Shown here in pieces: positions 1-6,253 of a stretch of 6,989 nt of DNA. The translations under genes and the position numbers were made by a program. The DNA comes from JACCTI01 sp051005695. Lineage in GTDB: Bacteria > Verrucomicrobiota > Verrucomicrobiia > Chthoniobacterales > UBA10450. How positions within the stretch are numbered: position 1 is the stretch's first letter; each line of letters opens with the position of its first letter. Below the pieces are notes generated by a model, which was not told the DNA's origin, ran no database searches, and saw only the letters and a program-made list of their open reading frames with translations. Location: positions 1 to 6,989 of the forward strand of contig JBPCJC010000007.1 of assembly GCA_051005695.1 (NCBI GenBank). Reading direction: 5' to 3'.

Positions 1-2
1 GG

Positions 3-1010
3 GCCGCCGCCGTCGGGATCTTCGCAATCGTCGCGCTCGTCTGCGATTTAATCCCGAAACGCCTCGCGCTTTCCGCGCCGTATCGTTTGTCGGCGGTCGG
101 GGTTTTCACTTTGCGCGCGATCATGCCGTGGCTCGATCGCGTCGGCACCGTGCTCGAAAAAATCAGCGAAGCGACGGTCAACCGGATCACGCCGGCGCCG
201 CCGACCAACCGGCGCGGAATCACCGACGAGGAACTCGAGACGCTCGTGGAAATGGGCGAAGAGCAGGGCACGCTGCACGAAGCCGAGGGCGAGATGATCC
301 AGGAAATCATCAAGCTCGGCGACAAGACGGCGAAGGATTGCATGACCCCGCGGGTCGATACTTTCGCGCTCCCCGATGACCTGACGAATGAGGAAGCGAT
401 CGCGCGTTTGCGTGAGAAACGCCATCGCCGCGTGCCGGTGTATGCGGACACGCCCGACCAGATTGTCGGGATCATCGACGTGCGCACTTTTCTGCTCAAT
501 CCGGCCGAGCATTACACCGAGAACCTGGTCCTGCCGTCGTTCGTGCCCGAGACCATGCCGGCGCAAAATCTTCTGCGCGCATTTCTCTCCCGCGCCCAAG
601 GATTGGCGGTGGTGGTCGATGAATTCGGCGGCACCGAAGGCATCATCACGCTCGCGGATATCATCGAGGAAATCATCAGCGACGCCGCGCCCCTCGGGCA
701 GGCCGATCTTTATATCGAGCCGCTGGAAGACGGGCAATTTCTGGTCAGCGGCAATGCCCGACTGGACGATCTCGCGGAGCACCTCGGCTTCGAATTTGAT
801 GCGGAGGGCATCGACACCATTGGCGGTTTTGTTTTTAACCGGCTCGGTTATCTCCCGCCCTCCGGGACGCAGGTGGAAATCCCGCGGCTCGCGATCACCG
901 TGCGCCGGACCGCGCGCAAGCGGATCGAGGAAATGCTCCTGCAAAAAACCACTTGCCTAACGAATGATCTCGACGGCGCGCAGGGGAACGGGGTGGAGGC
1001 TCAATCATGA
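3..1010 (+). CDS. CNNM/CBS/CorC-domain membrane protein (HlyC/CorC family), 5' truncated
   Basis: The frame is open from base 3 with no start codon or stop upstream, so the gene begins before the window. A TTG at 87 lies inside the conserved membrane domain and is not a credible start. About 335 codons are visible. They show the end of a CNNM (DUF21) domain, with a hydrophobic helix followed by the family-typical LIPKRLAL near residues 16-23. Next come a CBS pair (about bases 340-690, opening with MTPRVDTF and carrying VVDEFGGTEGIITLADIIEE) and a C-terminal CorC_HlyC domain (about 715-945, with GNARLDDLAEHLGF). Family members sit in the inner membrane and are linked to Mg/Co efflux or ion homeostasis; the 'hemolysin' label is historical. 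The last ~20 residues look unconserved and include one dispersed-motif copy, read as C-L-T-N. The stop overlaps the start of the next gene (ATGA), implying an operon. Family assignment is firm, the ion is not known. Confidence 0.93.
   Translation, partial: AAAVGIFAIVALVCDLIPKRLALSAPYRLSAVGVFTLRAIMPWLDRVGTVLEKISEATVNRITPAPPTNRRGITDEELETLVEMGEEQGTLHEAEGEMIQEIIKLGDKTAKDCMTPRVDTFALPDDLTNEEAIARLREKRHRRVPVYADTPDQIVGIIDVRTFLLNPAEHYTENLVLPSFVPETMPAQNLLRAFLSRAQGLAVVVDEFGGTEGIITLADIIEEIISDAAPLGQADLYIEPLEDGQFLVSGNARLDDLAEHLGFEFDAEGIDTIGGFVFNRLGYLPPSGTQVEIPRLAITVRRTARKRIEEMLLQKTTCLTNDLDGAQGNGVEAQS
955..963 (+). repeat. Dispersed motif GCCTAACGA, copy 1
   Basis: Exact 9-mer in the extreme 3' part of the first CNNM/CBS gene, read as codons for Leu-Thr within C-L-T-N. 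The tenth base is A instead of G. Confidence 0.8.
995..999 (+). promoter_or_regulatory. Shine-Dalgarno GGAGG of the second CNNM/CBS gene
   Basis: GGAGG lies 7 bases before the ATG at 1007, inside the 3' end of the preceding gene. With the ATGA overlap it fixes the start and suggests translational coupling. It is the only strong Shine-Dalgarno I see in the window. Confidence 0.8.
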
Positions 1011-1954
1011 TCTGGCTGGCGATCGCGGCGCTCTGCGGCGTTTCGTTTTTGTTCGCCGGAATCGAGGCCGGAATCCTCTCGGTCGATCCGGTGCAACTGC
1101 GCCAAAACGTGAAACAGCGGGTGCGCGGCGCGCGGCGTTTGACCCGACTGCTCGAGCATCCGGGGCGCGTGCTCGTGACCGTGCTCATCATCACCAACGT
1201 GGCCGATATCTTCGCGCTCCTGCTGGCCACGCGCGAGCTCGTCGGTCTGTTCGGCCGGCTGGGTTACGTGGTCGTGCTGGTCGCGGCCGCGCCGATTTAT
1301 CTTTTCGTGCTCGGGGTTTTGCCGAAATCACTCTTCCGGCGTTTCCCATTTCGCGCGCTCGCGGCGCTCGCCGGAATCCTGGAGACGGCGTCGTTCGTCC
1401 TCTGGCCGTTGATCGAGGTCGGCGAACGCATCGGCAAAGTTTTCCTGCCGCGACGCGGATCGGATCGCGCGCGGCTGTTTGCGGCGCGCGAGGAATTGAA
1501 ACAGGTGGCGGTGCAAAGCGAACGCGAAGGTTCCTTGACCGCGACCGAGCGGGCGATGATTCACAACGTGGTCGATTTTCGCAACGTCCGCGCGGGCGAC
1601 GTGATGATGCCGCTGGTCGGTTGCGTGAGCCTGCGGCCGGAGACGCCGGTCGCGGAAGTTTTGGCACTGAGCAAGACCTCCGGCGCGGAACGTTTCCCGG
1701 TGATTTCGGCGGACGGGCAAGCGGTCGGGATCGTCAATGTCCTCGATATCTTGTTCGATAAAACCCGCGCGCCCGCGCTCGGAAAATACGTCCGGCGGAT
1801 CGTGACCGCGTCCGAAGACGAGCCGGCCTACCAGATTTTGCGACGCTTGCGTGCGGCGCGTCTCGGCCTCGCGGCGGTCGTCGATCGCGACAGCAAGCTC
1901 ATCGGGATCGCCACCGGCGAAGACCTGGTGCGCCGGCTGGTGCAAAGCACCTAA
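1007..1954 (+). CDS. CNNM/CBS-domain membrane protein, short form without CorC_HlyC domain
   Basis: A 315-residue integral membrane protein. The N-terminal CNNM (DUF21) domain has hydrophobic helices at about 1-19, 55-75, 86-106 and 115-137. It shows family signatures FAGIEAGILSVDP (16-28), LLEHPGRVLVTVLIITN (48-64) and GVLPKSLFRRFPFR (103-116). A CBS pair follows: CBS1 about 195-250 (RAGDVMMPLVGCVSLRPETP, then VGIVNVLDIL) and CBS2 about 262-312 (GIATGEDLVRRL). The protein ends right after CBS2, so the CorC_HlyC domain of its upstream neighbour is absent. The ATG overlaps the neighbour's stop and has a GGAGG site 7 bases upstream, so both are made from one message. CBS pairs often bind adenine nucleotides. 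I infer that the two products form a heteromeric membrane complex in ion homeostasis; the transported ion is unknown. Confidence 0.93.
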   Translation: MIWLAIAALCGVSFLFAGIEAGILSVDPVQLRQNVKQRVRGARRLTRLLEHPGRVLVTVLIITNVADIFALLLATRELVGLFGRLGYVVVLVAAAPIYLFVLGVLPKSLFRRFPFRALAALAGILETASFVLWPLIEVGERIGKVFLPRRGSDRARLFAAREELKQVAVQSEREGSLTATERAMIHNVVDFRNVRAGDVMMPLVGCVSLRPETPVAEVLALSKTSGAERFPVISADGQAVGIVNVLDILFDKTRAPALGKYVRRIVTASEDEPAYQILRRLRAARLGLAAVVDRDSKLIGIATGEDLVRRLVQST

Positions 1955-1956
1955 GA

Positions 1957-1966
1957 CTCGTTAGGC
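1957..1966 (-). repeat. Dispersed motif GCCTAACGAG, copy 2 (intergenic)
   Basis: Exact 10-mer, reading CTCGTTAGGC on the plus strand. It starts two bases after the TAA of the second CNNM/CBS gene, in the 23-base gap between convergent genes. Confidence 0.8.
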
Positions 1967-1977
1967 GCGAGGGCGCG

Positions 1978-3774
1978 TCAGAGTCCCGCGCGCAACGCGG
2001 CATCGGGTTCCGCTGGTCCGCTCAGGGTGCGCGCAGTGTTGACCAAGGCGACGTGCGAGAAGGCCTGGGGAAAGTTGCCTAACAAACGCTTGCTCTTGGG
2101 ATCGTATTCTTCCGAGAGCAGGCCGACGTCGTTGCGCAACTCCAGCAGGCGCTCGAAAAGCTCGCGCGCTTCTTCGGTTCGTCCGAGGAGATGCAGACAA
2201 TCCACTAGCCAAAAAGTGCAAAGCAAAAAGACGCCTTCGCTGCCCGCGAGGCCGTCGACTTTGTGTTCGGTGCGGTAACGCAAAACGAAACCGTCCTCTA
2301 TCAGTTCGCGCTGGATGGCGTCGATCGTATTGCGGACCCGCTCGTCAGTCGCGGGCAAAAAACCGACCAGCGGCATCATCAGTAAACTGGCGTCGAGTTG
2401 ATCGGAACCGTAAACCTGGGTGAACGCTTTTTTCTTTTTGTCGTAACCCTGCTCGCAAACCTGCGCATGAATGCGATCGCGAATTTCGCGACGGCGCTGG
2501 AGATTTTCCGGCGTGGAAAAACCACTGTCATCGCCAATCTTGACCGCGCGATCGAAGGCCACCCAGGCCATCACCTTCGAGTGTGTGAATTGTTGCGGCT
2601 CGCCACGGATTTCCCAGATGCCGGCGTCCGGTTTTTCCCATTTCGATTCGAGCGAATTAATCAGCGCGACCTGCAGGCGCCAGTCGGTCTCGGTGGTCTT
2701 GATCCCCGCGCAATGGGCGCGCCACATCGAGTCGAGGACTTCGCCGAAGACATCGAGCTGAAATTGTTCGGAAGCAGCATTGCCCACGCGCACCGGCTGC
2801 GAGTTTTCGTAACCGGCGAGCCACGGGATTTCATATTCGTCCAGCCGCCGTTCGCCGCGGACGCCGTACATGATCTGCATTTGCTCGGGGCTGCCGGCGA
2901 TCGCGCGCAGGAGCCATTCGCGCCAGGCGCGCGCTTCTTCGAGGAAGCCAGCGTTCATCAACGCGACCAGGGTAAAGGTGGCATCGCGCAGCCAGCAGAA
3001 GCGATAATCCCAGTTGCGCACGCCGCCGATTTCTTCCGGCAAGGAAGTGGTCGCGGCGGCGACGATCCCGCCCGTGGGTGCGTAGGTCAGTCCCTTCAAA
3101 GTAATGAGCGAGCGCATGACGGCATCGCGCCAGCGGCCGCTGACGGAACAGCTCCGCGACCATTCTTTCCAGTAGGTTTCCGTTTCCTCGAGCGCATGCT
3201 CCGGATGAACCGCGGGTGGTGCTTTTTCATGCGACGGATACCAGGTGAGGACAAATGGCACCCGCTCGCCCGCGGCCACGGTGAACTCCGCGATCGTGTT
3301 CATGTCTTGCCCGCGGGTCTCGACCGGCGTGCGCAAGACGAGCGCGTTCGGGCCGGCAATTGCTTCCAGGCCGCTCTCGCCCTTTCGCACCCACGGAACG
3401 ATGTGGCCGTAATCGAAACGGATGGTCAACTCCATCGTCATCGTCACTTCGCCGCGCACGCCTTCGATGATCCGGATGATGTCCGGCGCCGTCCCGCGCG
3501 GCGGCATGAAATCGATTAGCCTAACGAGACCACTCGCGGTTTCGATCTCCGTCTCCAGGATCAGGGTATCGCCGCGATAACGCCGGTTCGTGGCCTTGAC
3601 GTCTTCCTTTGGAGAGAAACTCCAGCGACCGTTTTTCCCTTCGCCTAGAAGCGAAGCAAAACAGGCCCCGGAATCGAACCTTGGAAAGCAGAGCCAATCG
3701 ACGCAGCCATCGCGACTCACGAGCGCACAAGTCTGGGTGTCGCTGAGGAAGGCGTAATCTTCGATCTTCGTCAT
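1978..3774 (-). CDS. Glycoside hydrolase family 15 protein (glucoamylase/trehalase type)
   Basis: A 598-residue protein without signal peptide, hence probably cytoplasmic. The N-terminal beta-sandwich region opens with the typical IEDYAFLSDTQTCALVSRDG (4-23) and DWLCFPRFDS (26-35). The (alpha/alpha)6 catalytic domain carries GGVRNWDYRFCWLRDATFTL (250-269), then GIWEIRGEPQQFTHSKVMAW (385-404), in which E388 is the likely general acid, and GLLSEEYDP (551-559), where E555 or E556 is the likely base, followed by LGNFPQAFSH (565-574). Length and motifs match intact bacterial GH15 enzymes. Characterised relatives hydrolyse alpha-1,4-glucans or trehalose, and the sequence alone does not decide which. 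It starts 18 bases after the stop of the acetyltransferase gene, so the two are probably co-transcribed; only a weak AGAG-like ribosome site precedes the ATG. The gene contains one exact dispersed motif (read L-V-R) and one near-copy. Confidence 0.93.
   Translation of the reverse strand: MTKIEDYAFLSDTQTCALVSRDGCVDWLCFPRFDSGACFASLLGEGKNGRWSFSPKEDVKATNRRYRGDTLILETEIETASGLVRLIDFMPPRGTAPDIIRIIEGVRGEVTMTMELTIRFDYGHIVPWVRKGESGLEAIAGPNALVLRTPVETRGQDMNTIAEFTVAAGERVPFVLTWYPSHEKAPPAVHPEHALEETETYWKEWSRSCSVSGRWRDAVMRSLITLKGLTYAPTGGIVAAATTSLPEEIGGVRNWDYRFCWLRDATFTLVALMNAGFLEEARAWREWLLRAIAGSPEQMQIMYGVRGERRLDEYEIPWLAGYENSQPVRVGNAASEQFQLDVFGEVLDSMWRAHCAGIKTTETDWRLQVALINSLESKWEKPDAGIWEIRGEPQQFTHSKVMAWVAFDRAVKIGDDSGFSTPENLQRRREIRDRIHAQVCEQGYDKKKKAFTQVYGSDQLDASLLMMPLVGFLPATDERVRNTIDAIQRELIEDGFVLRYRTEHKVDGLAGSEGVFLLCTFWLVDCLHLLGRTEEARELFERLLELRNDVGLLSEEYDPKSKRLLGNFPQAFSHVALVNTARTLSGPAEPDAALRAGL
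2077..2085 (+). repeat. Near-copy of the dispersed motif (GCCTAACAA)
   Basis: One mismatch (G to A at base 8) from GCCTAACGA. It lies in the conserved LLGNFPQ region of the GH15 gene, where leucine-leucine-glycine is expected anyway, so it may be chance. Confidence 0.3.
3519..3528 (+). repeat. Dispersed motif GCCTAACGAG, copy 3
   Basis: Exact 10-mer inside the GH15 gene, antisense to its reading. The gene reads it as L-V-R (CTC GTT AGG), with an AGG arginine codon, in SGLVRLIDFMP. Confidence 0.8.
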
Positions 3775-3792
3775 TTTGCTTGATGCTCTGGT

Positions 3793-4278
3793 TTAAGACT
3801 CCGCCAACTGCGCGATCTTATCACTCGTTAGGCGAAAAACCGTCCACTCGTTCTGTGGTTTTGCTCCGAGCTTTTTGTAGAAACCGATCGCCGGCTCGTT
3901 CCAATTGAGCACCGCCCATTCCATTCGCCCGCAACCGCGCTCGCGCGCGATCTGCGCCAGCCTAACGAGTAGTGCGCGTCCGTAACCTTGGCCCCGCACC
4001 TCTGGCCTAACGAACAAATCTTCCAAGTATAATCCCGGTCGGCCCAGCCAGGTGGAGAAGTTGAAAAAATAAACCGCGAAACCAATCGGCACCTCTTCGG
4101 CATACGCGAGCAGGACTTCCGCGGATGGCTTTTCGCCGAAGAGCACTTCGCGCAGTTGCGCCTCGGTCGCGACAGCGTCGTTCGGCGCGCGCTCGTACTC
4201 CGCGAGCTCGCGGATCAAGCGCAGGATGATTGGCACCTCCGTGATTGTGGCCGGTTTGATCTGGAAGCTCGCGGGCAT
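3793..4278 (-). CDS. GNAT N-acetyltransferase, SAT1/SAT2-like (diamine or thialysine type)
   Basis: A 161-residue cytoplasmic acetyl-CoA-dependent acetyltransferase, a normal single-domain GNAT length. Visible features are the N-terminal helix region LIRELAEYERAPNDAV, the core strand LYLEDLFVRPEVRG (83-96), the acetyl-CoA pyrophosphate loop R95-G-Q-G-Y-G100, and WNEPAIGFYKKLGA (126-139), where Y134 matches the usual catalytic tyrosine. YLEDLFV plus WNEPAIGFYKKLGA resembles eukaryotic spermidine/spermine and thialysine acetyltransferases, so a small polyamine or lysine analogue is a plausible substrate; this is inference. I chose the ATG at 4278. The frame is open upstream to a TTG at 4326, but those 16 extra residues precede the natural GNAT start. 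No clear Shine-Dalgarno is seen. It is the first gene of a probable pair with GH15. Three dispersed motifs fall within it, holding its only two AGG codons. Confidence 0.9.
   Translation of the reverse strand: MPASFQIKPATITEVPIILRLIRELAEYERAPNDAVATEAQLREVLFGEKPSAEVLLAYAEEVPIGFAVYFFNFSTWLGRPGLYLEDLFVRPEVRGQGYGRALLVRLAQIARERGCGRMEWAVLNWNEPAIGFYKKLGAKPQNEWTVFRLTSDKIAQLAES
3824..3833 (-). repeat. Dispersed motif GCCTAACGAG, copy 4
   Basis: Exact 10-mer near the 3' end of the acetyltransferase gene, in the same orientation as the gene. It is read as L-T-S (CTA ACG AGT), about 30 bases before the stop. Confidence 0.8.
3960..3969 (+). repeat. Dispersed motif GCCTAACGAG, copy 5
   Basis: Exact 10-mer within the acetyltransferase gene, antisense to it. 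The gene reads it as L-V-R (CTC GTT AGG) at residues 104-106, in the helix after the acetyl-CoA loop. Confidence 0.8.
4005..4013 (+). repeat. Dispersed motif GCCTAACGA, copy 6
   Basis: Exact 9-mer (tenth base A) only 35 bases beyond copy 5. The acetyltransferase gene reads it as part of F-V-R-P (TTC GTT AGG CCA) at residues 89-92, directly in the conserved core before the acetyl-CoA loop. Confidence 0.8.
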
Positions 4279-4387
4279 GAGCAGGGAGTGTAGCGCAAGT
4301 TCGAAAGTTGCGCCCCGGCTTGACAAAGCGCCTCGTCGAAGTCAATCGAGTTAAGCACCGCCGAGACCTTTCCCGACCGTCGGGGTT

Positions 4388-4948
4388 ATGAAAACCATGC
4401 CCGTCCATCGCCTCCTGATTGCGGCGCAAATTTTTTCCGTGCTCCTGTTTGCTCACGGGGCGCAGGCGCAACCGCCGCCGCCCGGCGAAGTCAAAGCCGC
4501 GCCGGAAGTGATCGAGTTTTCCAAGCTCCTTCCGATTCTGCCCGAGCCCCCGGCCGGCTGGAAAGCGGAAGAGGCCGAAGGTTCGACGGAAGATTTAGGC
4601 GAGTCGCAGATCAGCAACGTCCATCGCGATTATCGGAAGAGTGATGAGAAAGACGCGCCCACGACCGCGCTCAGCATCCTCGATTCCGCGGCCAATCCGG
4701 AATACGTCGAGAGCACCACGGCCTCGTGGAATTCGAATACCTCCAACGACGACGGCTACACCAAGTCGCTCAACATCGATGGCATTCCCGGCTTCGAAAC
4801 TTTCGAGAAGGACGGCAAACACGGCACCCTTTGGTTGATGGTAGCGAAGCGCTATTTCCTGCAAATCGAAACCACCGGCCAGGATGCGCCCGAGCTCCAG
4901 GAATGGCTCAAGCGCATTGACCTGAAAAAGCTGGCCGAGATCAAGTAG
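4388..4948 (+). CDS. Secreted protein of unknown function
   Basis: A 186-residue protein I cannot assign to a named family. It has a clear signal peptide: basic start MKTMPVHR, a hydrophobic stretch LLIAAQIFSVLLFA (9-22) and a likely cleavage after A-Q-A (25-27), leaving a proline-rich start QPPPPGE. There is no lipobox cysteine. The mature part is hydrophilic, with an aromatic pattern PPAGWKAEEAEG and GTLWLMVAKRYFLQIETTG, and a C-terminal helix ELQEWLKRIDLKKLAEI. This suggests a small globular periplasmic or extracellular domain. The ATG at 4388 is the most likely start, with another in-frame ATG at 4397 also compatible with a signal peptide. A GGGG stretch ends only two bases before the first ATG, so ribosome binding is unclear. 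It diverges from the acetyltransferase gene and lies 93 bases before a secreted hydrolase in the same direction. Confidence 0.85.
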   Translation: MKTMPVHRLLIAAQIFSVLLFAHGAQAQPPPPGEVKAAPEVIEFSKLLPILPEPPAGWKAEEAEGSTEDLGESQISNVHRDYRKSDEKDAPTTALSILDSAANPEYVESTTASWNSNTSNDDGYTKSLNIDGIPGFETFEKDGKHGTLWLMVAKRYFLQIETTGQDAPELQEWLKRIDLKKLAEIK

Positions 4949-5041
4949 GCTCGCCGATCCCGCCGGCGCGCCTTTCATCACGCGGCGCGACCGCTCGTCA
5001 TCTTTCCGCCACAGCGTGGCCGGATCCCGTTTTAGTGGGGC

Positions 5042-5920
5042 ATGAAACGATTCCATTCCATCCTGAGCGCCGCGCTCCTCCTGCTCACAGCTTCGTCAAT
5101 CCATGCCGCCGAGACGCCGAAGATCATCGACGTCAAAGTCACCGGCCATGGCCGGCCCGTTATCTTCATTCCCGGCCTAACGACACCCGGCGCGGTCTGG
5201 GACGACACCGTGAAACATCTGCAGGATAAATACGAATGCCACGTCGTCACCATCGCCGGGTTCGGCCCGATGCCGCCGGTCAAAACCGATCATCTCATGG
5301 ACGATGCCCGCGACCAGATCATCGCTTATGCGCGCGCGCAGAAACTCGAAAAGCCGGCGATCGTCGGCCACAGTTTTGGCGGCACCCTGGCCATCGCCAT
5401 CGGCGAACAAGCGCCCGACCTGCCGGGCGGCATCGTTTGCGTCGATAGCCTGCCGTTTCTCGCCGCGACGATGCTCAATACGACCACCACTGAAGACGCG
5501 AAGAAAGGCGCCGAAGCGATGCGCCAACAAATGACCCGCGGAACGCCGGAGCAGTTCGCAGATTATCTTCGCAAAGTTTCCCTTCCCATGAGGGTCACCA
5601 AACCGGAAGACATGCAACGCCTTGTCCCGCTCCTCGAGAAATCCGATCCCGCGACCGCCGGCCAGGCGATGTATGAATTGCTCACAACCGATCTGCGGCC
5701 CGACCTCAGCAAAATCAAATGCCCGATCCTCGTCATGTGTGCCCTGGCCGATAAGTTGCCCTACGTGCCGCGGGCCACGCTCGACCAAAATTACAAAACC
5801 CAGTACGCGAACGCGCCGCAAACCCGCTTCGACTTCTTCGAAAAAGCGAAGCACTTCATCATGATCGACGATCCGGCCGGCTTCTACACCGAGCTCGATA
5901 AAGAACTGGCCGCGAAGTAA
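5042..5920 (+). CDS. Secreted alpha/beta hydrolase
   Basis: A 292-residue protein with an N-terminal signal peptide (MKRFHS, then hydrophobic ILSAALLLLTASSI, with cleavage likely near A22/A23) followed by a complete alpha/beta-hydrolase fold. It shows the early GHGRPVIFIPGL (35-46), which usually forms the oxyanion region, and the nucleophile elbow G-H-S111-F-G-G. An acid is likely at D237 (ALADKLP), and H271 in AKHFIMIDDP completes the triad. A helical lid segment spans about 142-215. Its substrate cannot be told from sequence; an ester, lactone or amide in the periplasm or outside the cell is plausible. The start is supported by the signal peptide; only a weak GTGGGG lies directly upstream. 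It follows the unknown secreted protein by 93 bases, which show no clear promoter or terminator. One dispersed motif is read as G-L-T (GGC CTA ACG) right after the IPG of the oxyanion loop, and another follows the stop. Confidence 0.92.
   Translation: MKRFHSILSAALLLLTASSIHAAETPKIIDVKVTGHGRPVIFIPGLTTPGAVWDDTVKHLQDKYECHVVTIAGFGPMPPVKTDHLMDDARDQIIAYARAQKLEKPAIVGHSFGGTLAIAIGEQAPDLPGGIVCVDSLPFLAATMLNTTTTEDAKKGAEAMRQQMTRGTPEQFADYLRKVSLPMRVTKPEDMQRLVPLLEKSDPATAGQAMYELLTTDLRPDLSKIKCPILVMCALADKLPYVPRATLDQNYKTQYANAPQTRFDFFEKAKHFIMIDDPAGFYTELDKELAAK
5175..5183 (+). repeat. Dispersed motif GCCTAACGA, copy 7
   Basis: Exact 9-mer (tenth base C) in the alpha/beta hydrolase gene, read as Leu-Thr in IPGLTTPG next to the oxyanion loop. 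Confidence 0.75.
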
Positions 5921-5924
5921 ATTA

Positions 5925-5934
5925 CTCGTTAGGC
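5925..5934 (-). repeat. Dispersed motif GCCTAACGAG, copy 8 (intergenic)
   Basis: Exact 10-mer four bases after the TAA of the alpha/beta hydrolase gene, reading CTCGTTAGGC on the plus strand. No hairpin or T-run accompanies it. Confidence 0.8.
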
Positions 5935-5940
5935 CACTGC

Positions 5941-5993
5941 CAATACACAACACTTTCTGAAGCAAGAACAAACAACAAACAACGAATAAACAT
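5941..5993 (+). promoter_or_regulatory. A-rich, G-poor leader before the 39-residue gene
   Basis: By hand count 29 of these 53 bases are A and only 4 are G, in sharp contrast to the GC-rich surroundings. It contains CAA/AAC-type runs such as AACAACAAACAACG and ends at the ATG. No Shine-Dalgarno is visible. An unstructured CA-rich leader can aid translation, so I read it as a likely 5' untranslated region. No convincing -35/-10 pair was found. Confidence 0.4.
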
Positions 5994-6113
5994 ATGCAAC
6001 TAGACATCAGTTGGAATTCGCCCTTGGGCGTGGCTGTCTTTTTCCTGGGGCTTGGAGTGTTTTTCTGGGGCCTGTCACAGTGGGTGAAGCTGTGGATCAG
6101 AAGAAGGGAGTAG
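5994..6113 (+). CDS. Small single-span membrane protein, 39 residues, unknown function
   Basis: A short reading frame, ATG to TAG. The product has a short polar N-terminus (MQLDISWNSP), one hydrophobic segment LGVAVFFLGLGVFFWGL at about 11-27, an amphipathic SQWVKLWI, and a basic end RRRE. This fits a type of small inner-membrane protein with its C-terminus in the cytoplasm by the positive-inside rule. I do not recognise a family. It stands in its own A-rich leader context between the hydrolase and a sensor kinase gene on the same strand, 157 bases before the kinase. A regulatory or accessory link to the kinase is possible but only inferred from position. The regular hydrophobic-then-basic pattern makes it more than a random frame, yet conservation data would be needed to be sure. 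Confidence 0.55.
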   Translation: MQLDISWNSPLGVAVFFLGLGVFFWGLSQWVKLWIRRRE

Positions 6114-6182
6114 CTTTATCAGCGAATGTAAGCTCGTAACGACAGATGATAACTTGACCGACGAGCGGTCTAACCCTGCCCT

Positions 6183-6253
6183 GAGGCCAACCCGGCCGTC
6201 GCGCTCCGGTTGCTATCACGGCCGCTTGTGGGCCGGGGCGCTGACCTTGGCTC
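6183..6253 (+). other. Possible imperfect stem-loop upstream of the kinase gene
   Basis: CCCGGCC (6191-6197) can pair with GGCCGGG (6231-6237), and the adjoining GAGGCCAA (6183-6190) with TTGGCTC (6247-6253) with one bulged G. A 9-base one-sided bulge and a 33-base loop separate the parts. The stems are GC-rich and could be chance in this composition. No T-run follows, so it is not a typical terminator. It lies in the 157-base gene-free gap 6114-6270, in which I see nothing else except a dispersed motif. Confidence 0.25.

Noticed and set aside
87..89. TTG at 87 as the start of the first CNNM/CBS gene.
   Set aside because: The frame is open upstream to base 3, and that part encodes conserved CNNM-domain sequence with the LIPKRLAL signature.
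1955..1985. Hairpin-like GACTC...GAGTC with an inner GCGC-GAGG-GCGC as a bidirectional terminator between the convergent genes.
   Set aside because: The stems are only 4-5 bases, overlap the dispersed motif and the GH15 stop, and have no T-run on either strand.
2398..3519. A 373-codon open frame antisense to the GH15 gene.
   Set aside because: It mirrors the codon structure of a well-supported GH15 gene in GC-rich DNA and shows no recognisable domain.
4320..4353. TTGACA at 4320-4325 as the -35 box of a promoter for the gene at 4388.
   Set aside because: No acceptable -10 hexamer lies 16-18 bases downstream, so a sigma-70 promoter cannot be supported.
4372..4384. The 13-base inverted repeat CCCGAC-C-GTCGGG just before the start of the unknown secreted protein gene, as an operator.
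   Set aside because: A six-base-arm palindrome is expected once or twice by chance in 7 kb, and there is no second copy or regulator nearby.
5177..6007. A 276-codon open frame antisense to the alpha/beta hydrolase.
   Set aside because: The opposite strand encodes a signal peptide and a complete catalytic triad. The antisense product has no domain signature.
6012..6025. TGGAATTCGCCCTT, identical as far as I remember to the insert junction of TOPO TA cloning vectors, hence possible vector contamination.
   Set aside because: The match covers only 14 bases. The flanking sequence does not resemble vector, and one membrane-protein frame runs through it without a break. Chance is likelier, but a vector screen would settle it.
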